A stretch of DNA of 64,000 nt from an uncultured Opitutia bacterium (GTDB taxonomy: Bacteria > Verrucomicrobiota > Verrucomicrobiia > Opitutales > Opitutaceae). The stretch lies in assembly GCA_903896015.1 (NCBI GenBank), contig CAITWF010000025.1, forward strand, positions 1-64,000, read 5' to 3'. Positions within the stretch are counted from its first letter, which is position 1, and every line of letters starts with the position of its first letter. The translations under genes and the position numbers were made by a program. The notes beneath the pieces are model-generated. The model saw only the letters and a program-made list of their open reading frames with translations, did not search any database and had not been told where the DNA came from. Shown piece by piece: positions 29,039-38,631 of this stretch.

Positions 29039-30910
29039 TTGAAGGCTAATAACTTAACGTTTGACGTGATCGTTTGCGGAGCGGGGCATGCTGGCGTCGA
29101 AGCGGCCCTGGCCTCGGCGCGGATCGGCGCTTCTACCCTACTCCTCACCGGCAATATCGATACGATCGCTCAGATGAGTTGCAACCCCGCCATTGGCGGC
29201 CAAGCGAAAGGGCAAATCGTCAGGGAAATTGATGCTCTTGGCGGTGAGATGGCAATTAACACCGACGTCACCGGGATCCAATTTAGGCTTTTAAATGAAA
29301 CCAAAGGTCTGGCTGTTCAATCACCCCGAGCGCAATGCGACAAAAAGGCATATCAGTTTCGGCTTAAACACACGCTGGAGCTTCAGCCCAATCTTCGGAT
29401 ATTTCAGGCGACCGTCACCGGACTGATTCTCGATCACGGAAAGGTCGTTGGATGCAAAACAAACCTCGATATCGAGTTCTTCTGCCACGCACTGGTTGTA
29501 ACTACGGGAACATTCTTGCGCGGCCTCATGCATATCGGTCAGAATAAGAACGAAGGAGGCCGGCTTGGTGATTTCGCGGCGAAGACCTTGTCGCAAAGCT
29601 TACTCGATGCAGGCATTGAGCTTCGCAGATTGAAAACTGGGACGCCGCCACGGCTTCTCGGCCGAAGTCTTGATTTCGCTAAAATGGCCGAACAAAAAGG
29701 TGATTCTCTTCCGACGTTCTTTGCGTTCCATGATACGCGCCAAGATGCCGATTTGTTCCACGTGGAACACACAGGCGAAGGCCGCCTGGGATGGCGGCCG
29801 GGTTGTGAACAAGTTTCATGCTGGATGACGTATACAACTCCGGAGACTGCAGAACTTGTTCGATCTAATCTACACTTGTCGGCGCTTTACGGCGGCCACA
29901 TAGAAGGCGTTGGCCCAAGGTATTGCCCAAGTATCGAGGACAAATTTGTTCGTTTTGCCGACAAACCCCGACACCTACTTTTTCTCGAACCCGAGGGTCG
30001 ATCAACGAACGAATTTTATGTGAATGGCTTGTCAACAAGTCTGCCGTTCGAGACTCAGCTTAAAATTGTTCACAGCATTCCGGGCCTCGAGAACGCGGTT
30101 TTACTTCGACCAGCTTATGCCGTGGAATACGATTTTGCTCCACCCACTCAGCTGTTTCCGTCTCTGGAATCGAAGAAGGTCGAAAATCTATTCCTGGCTG
30201 GCCAAATCAATGGGACATCGGGTTACGAGGAAGCGGCCTGTCAGGGTTTAGTCGCCGGGGTGAACGCCGCCAACAAGGTGAGGGGAGTTCCACCCATGAT
30301 CATTCAACGGCATGAGGGCTACATTGGAGTGCTGATCGACGATCTCGTCTCAAAGGGCACCAACGAACCCTATCGGATGTTCACCAGCAGAGCCGAGCAC
30401 CGGCTTTTGTTTAATCATGGCAGCGCTGAACTCCGGCTCTTGGATCATGCTGTTTTACATGGTCTACTGAACCCAGCCAGGGTGGAAAAAATTCGTAGAA
30501 AGTGCGAGAAAATCACCAACTTGGTAGAGATATTGGAAAGGACTCGTTTCAATGGCAGCACTTGGGGAGAAATTATTCGCCGAGGCGAATCTCAGGACCA
30601 TTTACCCGGGAATTTTAGAAATGAAAATAAGGCGGTTCGCGACGAAGTTATCTACCGCGTGGCTTACCAAGGTTATCTTCAGCGCGAGCAGAGGCAGATA
30701 GAAAAGTTGGCTCAAATCGACCGGATTAAATTAAGCACAAACATTAATTATCTTTCTGTTAATGGTTTACGAAAAGAGAGTGCCCAAAAACTTAACGAAA
30801 TTAAACCTCTGAATCTCGCTCAAGCCAGCCGGATTAGCGGCGTAAGTCCGGCAGACATCAGTATTCTGATGGTGCTAATTGAGTCAGGCAGGGGAGCTAG
30901 TGCGGAATAA
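29039..30910 (+). CDS. mnmG: tRNA modification enzyme MnmG (GidA)
   Basis: A 623-residue FAD enzyme, the usual length. It starts at a TTG at 29039; the nearby ATG at 29009 runs into a stop. FAD motif [12 protein letters not shown], then [20 protein letters not shown], the segment [13 protein letters not shown], and [20 protein letters not shown] near the C-terminal third are all diagnostic. The C-terminal MnmE-binding helices end in [17 protein letters not shown]. It lies 54 bp after mnmE. It is distinctly AT-rich compared with the rest of the window. A perfect parS-like palindrome is embedded at 29754-29769, encoding LFHVEH. Confidence 0.97.
   Translation: MKANNLTFDVIVCGAGHAGVEAALASARIGASTLLLTGNIDTIAQMSCNPAIGGQAKGQIVREIDALGGEMAINTDVTGIQFRLLNETKGLAVQSPRAQCDKKAYQFRLKHTLELQPNLRIFQATVTGLILDHGKVVGCKTNLDIEFFCHALVVTTGTFLRGLMHIGQNKNEGGRLGDFAAKTLSQSLLDAGIELRRLKTGTPPRLLGRSLDFAKMAEQKGDSLPTFFAFHDTRQDADLFHVEHTGEGRLGWRPGCEQVSCWMTYTTPETAELVRSNLHLSALYGGHIEGVGPRYCPSIEDKFVRFADKPRHLLFLEPEGRSTNEFYVNGLSTSLPFETQLKIVHSIPGLENAVLLRPAYAVEYDFAPPTQLFPSLESKKVENLFLAGQINGTSGYEEAACQGLVAGVNAANKVRGVPPMIIQRHEGYIGVLIDDLVSKGTNEPYRMFTSRAEHRLLFNHGSAELRLLDHAVLHGLLNPARVEKIRRKCEKITNLVEILERTRFNGSTWGEIIRRGESQDHLPGNFRNENKAVRDEVIYRVAYQGYLQREQRQIEKLAQIDRIKLSTNINYLSVNGLRKESAQKLNEIKPLNLAQASRISGVSPADISILMVLIESGRGASAE
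29754..29769. other. parS-like centromere site inside mnmG
   Basis: TGTTCCACGTGGAACA is a perfect 16-bp palindrome that matches the ParB-binding parS consensus (TGTTNCACGTGAAACA family; the TGTTCCACGTGGAAC form occurs in pseudomonads). parS sites cluster near oriC and often lie inside coding regions such as this. No parA or parB gene is in the window. Confidence 0.8.
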
Positions 30911-30936
30911 AATTCCCCCTAATCAGAAAATAGAAC

Positions 30937-31542
30937 GTGGAAAACTCATCCCGCTCGCCTCGATTTTTGTCGATAGTGGAGGAACGCAAGTCCACCATCC
31001 GCCAATCTCTTAGCCACATCTTTCAGGGGCCGGCTGAATCGGTCTGCGAATTCGGCTGTGGGCATGGCCACTTCCTCGTCGCCTACGCCCAGGCCCATCC
31101 GTCCGCACTTTGCATCGGACTCGATATTGAAAGCGCTCGCGTCGAGCGCGCCCGAAAAAAACAGGAACGGGCTGCGACACCTCGCCTCCATTTTCTTCAC
31201 GCCGACGCCAATCTGTTTCTCGATACGCTGCCGGTCACCGTCATGTTCAGCGCGGTATTTATCTTATTTCCCGATCCTTGGCCTAAGAAGCGCCATCACA
31301 AGCATCGCCTGATTCAACCCGATTTTCTTTCAAAACTTCAATCCCGCTCAACCGCAAACACGCGCGTTTACTTCCGAACCGACCACGATCCGTATTTCGA
31401 GGAAGCCAGCAACATGTTTTCCTCTCATCCCACGTGGGAACTCACCAGAGAAGCGTGGCCTTTTGAGCATCCCACCGTGTTTCAGAGTCGCGCAGTGTCC
31501 CACCGATCGTTGGTTGCGCGCCCGCGCCAACCGGCGGCATAA
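30937..31542 (+). CDS. trmB: tRNA (guanine-N7)-methyltransferase
   Basis: A 201-residue class I methyltransferase. The SAM-binding motif is [12 protein letters not shown], with [15 protein letters not shown] as the second block. The TrmB signature [15 protein letters not shown] is intact, and [11 protein letters not shown] follows. It forms m7G46 in tRNAs. The start is GTG at 30937, 26 bp after mnmG, so it is probably co-transcribed with mnmE-mnmG. In many bacteria rsmG occupies this place next to mnmG. Confidence 0.93.
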   Translation: MENSSRSPRFLSIVEERKSTIRQSLSHIFQGPAESVCEFGCGHGHFLVAYAQAHPSALCIGLDIESARVERARKKQERAATPRLHFLHADANLFLDTLPVTVMFSAVFILFPDPWPKKRHHKHRLIQPDFLSKLQSRSTANTRVYFRTDHDPYFEEASNMFSSHPTWELTREAWPFEHPTVFQSRAVSHRSLVARPRQPAA

Positions 31543-31610
31543 GTTCGCCGCGTGCGTGGAGCGATGACACTAATTCCGCCGCTCATTCAATCACCCTGCA
31601 ATTTCGCGGG

Positions 31611-31640
31611 TTGACGGAGGGTGGGGCACTCGCCTACGAA
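31611..31640 (+). promoter_or_regulatory. Candidate sigma-70-type promoter of the atp operon
   Basis: TTGACG at 31611-31616 and TACGAA at 31635-31640 are 18 bp apart and lie 38 bp before the atpB ATG, in the only sizeable gap (about 135 bp) before the operon. The -10 box is weak, so this is a guess from spacing. Confidence 0.3.
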
Positions 31641-31677
31641 TCTTCCCTTTCCCTCTTCGTTCACGCTTCACCTATCC

Positions 31678-32565
31678 ATGTCCCGAGTCACCAAACTCGC
31701 TGCGTCTTTCGCACCGTTTGTATGCGCCACCTCCGTTTTCGCCAACGAAGCGGAAGGCGTTGCGCCCAGCGCCGCCAAACTCATCGACTTCGGAAACGGT
31801 TGGGCAATCACAAACAGCATGGTCACAGGCTGGACGGTGTCCGCTTTGCTCGTCACATTCATTTTGATCCTCGTCGGCAAACCCAGGATTCTCCCCGGCA
31901 AGGGTCAGGCCGTGGTCGAGTCGCTTATCGAAGCGCTGCGCGATCTCTTCGAGCCGATTGTTGGCAAGCAAGCCTTCCCGCTGGCGTTTCCTGTCTTGGT
32001 CACTTTTTTTGTCTTCATCCTCTTTCAAAATTGGATGGGCCTGTTCCCTGGTGTCGGCACGATGGGGTGGGGGCACGACATGGAGGGTCACTTCCACCTC
32101 ACACGGCCGCTCATCCGCCCGCACAACTCCGACTTTAACGGCACCATCGCTCTCGCCCTGGTCTCCTTCGGCGCTTGGGCAATCATCGTGTTTAAAATCG
32201 CCGGACCGAAACTCATCCTCTGGGATCTTTTCGGCAATAAAGCCGATAAAAAAGAAACCCCCGGCTGGCTTTACCCGATTCTGGCGCTCGTCTTTATCGC
32301 CGTCGGCTTCATCGAAGTCTTCTCGATCGCCATCCGGCCGTTTACGCTTTCCGTCCGTCTCTTTGGCAACGTCTTCGGTGGTGAAAACCTCCTCGAAGGC
32401 ACCGGCTTCTTTTTTGTCTTCTATTTCATGGAGCTCTTGGTCGGCCTCATCCAAGCCCTCGTGTTCACGCTGCTGACCTCGGTTTACATCGGCCTGCTTT
32501 GCAACCACGGCGACGATCACGCGCACGACGACGACCACGGCCCCACCGCCGAAGCCCATCACTAA
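31678..32565 (+). CDS. atpB: ATP synthase F0 subunit a
   Basis: A 295-residue membrane protein. The ATG at 31678 opens a signal-like segment (MSRVTKLAASFAPFVC..). Several TMs follow, including FPVLVTFFVFILFQNWMGLF. The essential Arg lies in FTLSVRLFGN, preceded by IEVFSIAIRP, as in all a subunits. It forms the proton half-channels against the c ring. The C-terminal tail after the last TM is His/Asp-rich (NHGDDHAHDDDHG.. ending HH), which is uncommon. The gene opens the operon; no atpI is seen upstream. Confidence 0.95.
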   Translation: MSRVTKLAASFAPFVCATSVFANEAEGVAPSAAKLIDFGNGWAITNSMVTGWTVSALLVTFILILVGKPRILPGKGQAVVESLIEALRDLFEPIVGKQAFPLAFPVLVTFFVFILFQNWMGLFPGVGTMGWGHDMEGHFHLTRPLIRPHNSDFNGTIALALVSFGAWAIIVFKIAGPKLILWDLFGNKADKKETPGWLYPILALVFIAVGFIEVFSIAIRPFTLSVRLFGNVFGGENLLEGTGFFFVFYFMELLVGLIQALVFTLLTSVYIGLLCNHGDDHAHDDDHGPTAEAHH

Positions 32566-32632
32566 AACTCTCCCGTTGGGAGCGTGCCCCGAGCGCGCAC
32601 GACGGAAATCCAACCAAAAAACAACACACACC

Positions 32633-32842
32633 ATGATCACCCTCATCGCAGAAATCCAAGGCAACATCGCCAGCGCATTCGGCCTCCTCGGCGCCGCGCT
32701 CGGCGTCGGTCTCATCGGCCTCAAGGCCGCCGAAGCCGTCGGCCGCAATCCCGCCGCTTCCGGCAAGGTCCTCGTCCAGGCCATCATCGGCATGGCGCTC
32801 GCCGAAGGTCTCGGCATTCTCGCCCTGTTCCTCGCTAAGTAA
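32633..32842 (+). CDS. atpE: ATP synthase F0 subunit c
   Basis: A 69-residue hairpin of two membrane helices joined by the polar loop GRNPAA. The ion-binding carboxylate is the Glu in GMALAEGLGI in helix 2. Helix 1 has Val, not Gln, at the position that binds Na+ in sodium-type rings (GVGLIG), and the Glu is followed by Gly rather than Ser or Thr. A proton-coupled ring is therefore expected. The ATG at 32633 gives a normal-length product; the frame extends upstream through non-coding sequence. Confidence 0.95.
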   Translation: MITLIAEIQGNIASAFGLLGAALGVGLIGLKAAEAVGRNPAASGKVLVQAIIGMALAEGLGILALFLAK

Positions 32843-32909
32843 TCCGTCCGTTTTCTGAAATGGCGGCGCGGCCAACCCGCGCCGCAATTCCCTTTCACGC
32901 CTCCCCGTC

Positions 32910-33464
32910 ATGACGCTGCCTCTCATCCTCGCCGCCGCCGTCGAAGCCACCCACACCGCCGAGCCCAGTCTCGTCGAGAAGTTCGGCCTCGAGTGGAAAT
33001 ACGTCGCCATTCAGGCGTTCAGTTTCCTGATCGTCCTGACCGTCCTCTATCGCTTCGCCATCAAGCCGACGATCGCGACGATGGAAGTGCGCAACGCAAA
33101 GATCGCCTCCGGCCTCCAGCACGCCGAAGAGATGCAAACCAAGCTCGCCGCCGCCCAACAAGAGAGCGCGGCGATCGTGAAAAAGTCCCAAGTCGAAGCC
33201 TCGCGCATCATTGACGACGCCCGCAAGTCCGCGAAGGACTACGTCGACAAGCAGACGCAGGAAGCCGCCACCAAGGCTAACGACATTCTCACCAAGGCCC
33301 AGCAGGCTATCGAGCTTGAGCACAAAAAGATGCTCGCCGATGCCCGCACCGAGATCGCCCGCCTCGTCGTTGTCACCACCGAACGCGTCCTCGCGAAAAA
33401 ACTCACCGACGCCGATCGCGCCGCCTACAACGACGCCGCCACGCGCGAACTGTCGAACGTCTGA
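32910..33464 (+). CDS. atpF: ATP synthase F0 subunit b
   Basis: A 184-residue protein with one TM near the N-terminus (about 30-48, [20 protein letters not shown]). A long charged helix follows (about 55-165), rich in Ala, Lys, Glu and Gln, that forms the dimeric stator. It connects the a subunit to delta and the F1 head. It lies 67 bp after atpE and is followed by the short delta gene after 29 bp. Only one b-type gene is present, so the stator should be a b homodimer. Confidence 0.93.
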   Translation: MTLPLILAAAVEATHTAEPSLVEKFGLEWKYVAIQAFSFLIVLTVLYRFAIKPTIATMEVRNAKIASGLQHAEEMQTKLAAAQQESAAIVKKSQVEASRIIDDARKSAKDYVDKQTQEAATKANDILTKAQQAIELEHKKMLADARTEIARLVVVTTERVLAKKLTDADRAAYNDAATRELSNV

Positions 33465-33493
33465 GTTCGACCTAAACTATTCCGCAACCCTCG

Positions 33494-33889
33494 ATGGCTT
33501 CCGCTGCCAAACAAGTTCAATCGCTCGCCCGCCAGTTTTTCAAACTGAGCATCGTTGACGGCGTGCTTTCCGCTGACCGCGTCGCGGGTGTGCTCGAATA
33601 CATCGAGAAACACCGCCCTGCGCACACGCCCGCAGTGCTGAAAGCCTACCACCGGCTCATCGCCGCTGAGGTCGCGCGCGGCGAAGCCGTCGTCGATCAC
33701 GCCGGCACGATCAGCACCGCCACGCTCGCCTCGATTGCCGCCGCGATGACGAAAAAATATTCCCGCCCTGTCACCGCCCGCGCCCGCCCCAATGCCACGC
33801 TTCTCGCCGGACTCCGTATCCGCGTGGGCGACGACACCTACGAATCCTCCATCGCCAGCCAGCTCGCCGCCCTCGCCGCCCAGGTCTAA
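33494..33889 (+). CDS. atpH: ATP synthase F1 subunit delta (short form)
   Basis: A 131-residue protein, while typical delta (OSCP) subunits are about 175-180. The N-terminal helical part (LARQFFKLSIVDGVLSADRVAGVL) lacks roughly the first helices. The C-terminal domain is clear: VTARARPNATLLAGLRIRVGDD followed by SIASQLAAL. It should join the b dimer to the top of F1. The upstream 29 bp to the atpF stop leave no room for a longer N-terminus, so the shortness is real. Position in the operon supports the call. Confidence 0.88.
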   Translation: MASAAKQVQSLARQFFKLSIVDGVLSADRVAGVLEYIEKHRPAHTPAVLKAYHRLIAAEVARGEAVVDHAGTISTATLASIAAAMTKKYSRPVTARARPNATLLAGLRIRVGDDTYESSIASQLAALAAQV

Positions 33890-33922
33890 AATTTTTCCGC
33901 TTCGCCCAAAACCCACTCTCCG

Positions 33923-35449
33923 ATGAGCACCGTCCTCGACCAAATCGAACAGCAGATCGCCAAGCTCTCCAGCAAGGCCGTCAAGAAGAACACCGGCACC
34001 ATCCGCACCGTCGCCGACGGCGTCGCCAAAATCGACGGCCTCTCCGACGTGATGTATAACGAAATGGTGCAGTTCCCCGGCGGCGCGATCGGCATCGCGC
34101 TCAACCTCGAGGAAGACGAAGTCGGCTGCGTTGTGCTCGGTGACGTCTCGAAGCTCAAGGAAGGAGACGAAGTCCAGACGACCGGCAAACTTCTCTCTGT
34201 GCCTGTCGGCAAAGCGCTCCTCGGCCGCGCGGTCGACGCCCTCGGCAATCCCGTCGACGGCAAAGGCCCGATCGCCTCGAAGGAATTTTATCCCGTCGAA
34301 AAAATCGCGCCCGGCATCATGGCGCGCAAATCCGTCAACCAACCACTCTTCACCGGCATCATGGCGATCGATTCCATGATCCCGATCGGTCGCGGCCAGC
34401 GCGAACTCATCATCGGCGATCGCGGCACCGGCAAGACCACCATCTGCATTGATACGATCATCAACCAGGCAAAAATCAACAAGGTCGGCCTCGCGAGCGG
34501 CGATCCCAAGTTCCGCCCGGTTTACTCCATCTACGTCGCCGTTGGTCAGAAAAATTCGAACATCGTCCGTACGATGTCGGCTCTCGAAAACGCCGGCGCG
34601 CTGGACTACACGATCATCGTCGCGGCACCCGCCGCCGATAATCCCGCCAACCAATACCTCGCGCCGTTTTCCGGCGCCGCGATGGGCGAGTGGTTCATGG
34701 AAAATGGCATGGATGCATTGATCGTTTATGACGATCTCTCCAAGCACGCCGTCGCCTACCGCCAGATTTCGCTGATTCTGAAACGTCCCTCCGGTCGCGA
34801 AGCATATCCGGGCGACGTGTTTTATCTGCACTCCCGTCTTCTCGAGCGCGCCGCGCGCCTCGACGGCAAGGGCTCGCTCACCGCGCTGCCGATCATCGAG
34901 ACGCAGGCCGGCGACGTGTCCGCCTACATCCCGACCAACGTCATCTCGATCACCGACGGCCAGATCTTCCTCGAAACCGATCTCTTCAACCAAGGCATCC
35001 GCCCGGCGGTATCCGTCGGTCTTTCCGTTTCGCGCGTCGGTTCGTCCGCGCAGATCAAGGCGACGAAGCAGGTCGGCGGCAAACTCAAGGGCGAACTCGC
35101 GCAGTTCCGCGAGCTCGCAGCCTTCGCGCAATTCGGCTCCGACCTCGATGCGAAGACCAAAGCCCAGCTCGAACGCGGCGCCCGCATCGTGGAACTCTTC
35201 AAGCAACCCGCCTTCGCCCCGCTGCCGATCGAACTGCAAGTCGCCGTGCTCTTCGCGATGCAGAAAAACTTCTTCGATCCGATCGACACGAAGAAGGTAG
35301 TGGCCGCCGCCGCGTCGCTGAAGGAATTCTTCACCACGCGCAAGGACACCCTCCTCACGGAAATCCGCACCAAGGCCGCCCTCGACAAGGATCTTGAGGC
35401 CAAACTCCAAGCTGCGTGCGACGAGTGGAAGCCGACCTTCGCCGCCTAA
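33923..35449 (+). CDS. atpA: ATP synthase F1 subunit alpha
   Basis: A 508-residue non-catalytic nucleotide-binding subunit, standard length. The P-loop is GDRGTGKT, preceded by [28 protein letters not shown] and [23 protein letters not shown]-type sequence (here [20 protein letters not shown]) follow; the arginine-finger region [13 protein letters not shown] is present. It alternates with beta in the F1 hexamer. It starts 33 bp after atpH. Confidence 0.97.
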   Translation: MSTVLDQIEQQIAKLSSKAVKKNTGTIRTVADGVAKIDGLSDVMYNEMVQFPGGAIGIALNLEEDEVGCVVLGDVSKLKEGDEVQTTGKLLSVPVGKALLGRAVDALGNPVDGKGPIASKEFYPVEKIAPGIMARKSVNQPLFTGIMAIDSMIPIGRGQRELIIGDRGTGKTTICIDTIINQAKINKVGLASGDPKFRPVYSIYVAVGQKNSNIVRTMSALENAGALDYTIIVAAPAADNPANQYLAPFSGAAMGEWFMENGMDALIVYDDLSKHAVAYRQISLILKRPSGREAYPGDVFYLHSRLLERAARLDGKGSLTALPIIETQAGDVSAYIPTNVISITDGQIFLETDLFNQGIRPAVSVGLSVSRVGSSAQIKATKQVGGKLKGELAQFRELAAFAQFGSDLDAKTKAQLERGARIVELFKQPAFAPLPIELQVAVLFAMQKNFFDPIDTKKVVAAAASLKEFFTTRKDTLLTEIRTKAALDKDLEAKLQAACDEWKPTFAA

Positions 35450-35487
35450 TTTTTCCCGCGCCTCCGCGCTAAAAATCCCTCCTCACC

Positions 35488-36375
35488 GTGGCCTCAACCC
35501 GCGATATCCGCCGCCGCATCAAGTCGGTCAAAAACACCCGCCAAATCACCAAGGCGATGGAGTTGGTGGCGGCGTCGAAGATGAAGAAGGCGCAGGCCGC
35601 CGCGCTCGCCGGCCGGCCCTACGCCGAACTCATGGCGCAGATGCTCGGCGCGCTCGCGAACCGCGTCGAAGAGTTGCAGCACCCGTTCCTCGCCAAGCGC
35701 GAGATTCGCACCCGCGGCATCATTCTTATCACGTCGGACAAGGGCCTCTGCGGTCCGCTCAACACGAACGTCCTCAAGCTCGTCACCGACATCAAGACGC
35801 CGGCGAAATACGCCGTCATCGGTCGCAAGGGCGCCCAGTTCATCGCCCGCACGAAGCGCGAACTCATCGCGGATTTTCCGGCAAACGATCGCACGGCGTT
35901 CCCCGACATCAAGGTCGTCGCCGAATTCATGGTGAAGCAGTTCATCGAGGGCCACGTCGACACGGTCGAAGTTATCTGGTCGCGCTTCCGCAACACGCTC
36001 GTGCAGGTCCCGACGCTCATGCCGCTGCTGCCGCTCACGAGCTTGCAGGATGTGCTCAAGGATCTTCACGCCGATGCCGGGCTCAAGGCGCCCGTCGCAG
36101 CGGCTCGCACGGCCGCCGAAACGCAGATGCTGTTCGAGCCCGACGCTGCGACCGTGCTCGAATCGCTGCTCCCGCTTTACATTAACCGCGAGGTTTACCA
36201 GCACGCGCTCGACGCCAAAGCCTCCGAGCACAGCGCCCGCATGGTCGCAATGAAGACCGCCAAGGACAACGCCACGAAGCTCCTCGGTGACCTCACGCTC
36301 GAATATAACAAGGCCCGCCAAGCCGGCATCACGCAGGAAATCCTCGAAATCGCCGCCGCGCAGTTCGCCGCCTAA
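35488..36375 (+). CDS. atpG: ATP synthase F1 subunit gamma
   Basis: A 295-residue rotor shaft. The N-terminal helix has the conserved RDIRRRIKSVKNTRQITKAM and VAASKMKKAQ, and GIILITSDKGLCGPLNTNV is diagnostic. The C-terminal helix includes ARMVAMKTAKDNATKLLGDL and ends TQEILEIAAAQFAA. It turns inside the alpha3beta3 head. The start is GTG at 35488, 38 bp after atpA; no ATG fits. Confidence 0.97.
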   Translation: MASTRDIRRRIKSVKNTRQITKAMELVAASKMKKAQAAALAGRPYAELMAQMLGALANRVEELQHPFLAKREIRTRGIILITSDKGLCGPLNTNVLKLVTDIKTPAKYAVIGRKGAQFIARTKRELIADFPANDRTAFPDIKVVAEFMVKQFIEGHVDTVEVIWSRFRNTLVQVPTLMPLLPLTSLQDVLKDLHADAGLKAPVAAARTAAETQMLFEPDAATVLESLLPLYINREVYQHALDAKASEHSARMVAMKTAKDNATKLLGDLTLEYNKARQAGITQEILEIAAAQFAA

Positions 36376-37845
<1,470 letters not shown>

Positions 37846-37851
37846 CCGGCC

Positions 37852-38259
37852 ATGTCGCTCACGCTCGAAATCGTCACGCCCGACGCCCGCGTCTATTCCG
37901 ACACGATCGATTCCGTCGTCATTCCGACCGTCGAGGGTGAAGTCGGAATCTTGCCGGGCCACATCGCGCTGCTCACGCAGGTCGCGGACGGCGAGCTGCG
38001 CGTGTCGAAGGGCACCGAGACCCATTACCTGGCTGTCAGCGGCGGTTTCGCCGAAGTCGGCGACGACCGTGTCCGCGTGCTCGCGGAGCACGCGATCACC
38101 GCCGAAAAAATCGATGAAGGCGCCGTCGAAGCTGCGCTTAAGCGTGCCGAGGAACAGCTCAAGGCCGCGGCCACCGCAGATCCCGCGGAATTCGAACACC
38201 TCCAGGGACTCGTGCGCTTTGCGGGCGTGCAGCTGGCGGTCAAGCGCCGCGGCCGCTGA
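37852..38259 (+). CDS. atpC: ATP synthase F1 subunit epsilon
   Basis: A 135-residue protein. The N-terminal beta-sandwich shows LEIVTPDARVYSD, VVIPTVEGEVGILPGHIALL and a following SGGFAEVGDDRVRVLAEHA; the C-terminal two-helix part begins around EKIDEGAVEAALKRAEEQ. It couples the rotor and can inhibit hydrolysis. It ends the atp operon; an imperfect GCTAAGG/CCTTAGC hairpin (38268-38286) lies just after the stop but has no T-tract. Confidence 0.95.
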   Translation: MSLTLEIVTPDARVYSDTIDSVVIPTVEGEVGILPGHIALLTQVADGELRVSKGTETHYLAVSGGFAEVGDDRVRVLAEHAITAEKIDEGAVEAALKRAEEQLKAAATADPAEFEHLQGLVRFAGVQLAVKRRGR

Positions 38260-38324
38260 GCGGTCGGCTAAGGATATCCCTTAGCGTGTATTAGCCTAGT
38301 GGCACCCCCGAATGACTTGCTCGC

Positions 38325-38351
38325 ACCGGAAACTGAAAGTAGCTTTCCGGT
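38325..38351 (+). promoter_or_regulatory. Inverted repeat just upstream of feoA
   Basis: Perfect 8-bp arms ACCGGAAA and TTTCCGGT enclose 11 nt and end 10 bp before the feoA ATG. It could be a metal-regulator operator or a leader hairpin that masks the start. It does not match the classical Fur box. The segment ttagcgtgtattagcctag at 38281-38299 resembles half of a DtxR-type site, but weakly. Confidence 0.35.
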
Positions 38352-38361
38352 ATCCGCTACC

Positions 38362-38619
38362 ATGAGCCGCCCGCCCTTCAATGCCCGCATGCCGCTGTGC
38401 CAGCTCGCCGCTGGTGCCACCGCACGGATTTGCGAGATCACGGGCGACGAAAGTTTTGTTCAGCGGCTCCGCGAGATGGGTTTTGGCGAAGCCGCGCTCG
38501 TCACCAAGATTTCCGGCAGCAAGACCAGTCTCTGCCACGTCAACGGCACGCGCCTCGCCCTCAACCATGACGCCGCGATGTCGGTGCTCGTCGAATTGCT
38601 GCCCCTCGGCGCCCGCTGA
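38362..38619 (+). CDS. feoA: Ferrous iron transport protein A
   Basis: An 85-residue SH3-like FeoA protein. The ATG at 38362 is preferred; a GTG at 38299 is in frame but would add an unusual leader overlapping the inverted repeat. Typical features are LCQLAAGATARICEI at the start, the central RLREMGFGEAALV and the final strand AMSVLVELLPL. It regulates or supports FeoB at the membrane. feoB starts 12 bp after the stop. Confidence 0.9.
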   Translation: MSRPPFNARMPLCQLAAGATARICEITGDESFVQRLREMGFGEAALVTKISGSKTSLCHVNGTRLALNHDAAMSVLVELLPLGAR

Positions 38620-38631
38620 CACGCCCGTCGC

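Noticed and set aside
31425-31445. CCCACGTGGG palindrome in trmB as a second parS site
   Set aside because: Only the CACGTG core and a few flanks fit. Several positions of the TGTTNCAC half-site are wrong.
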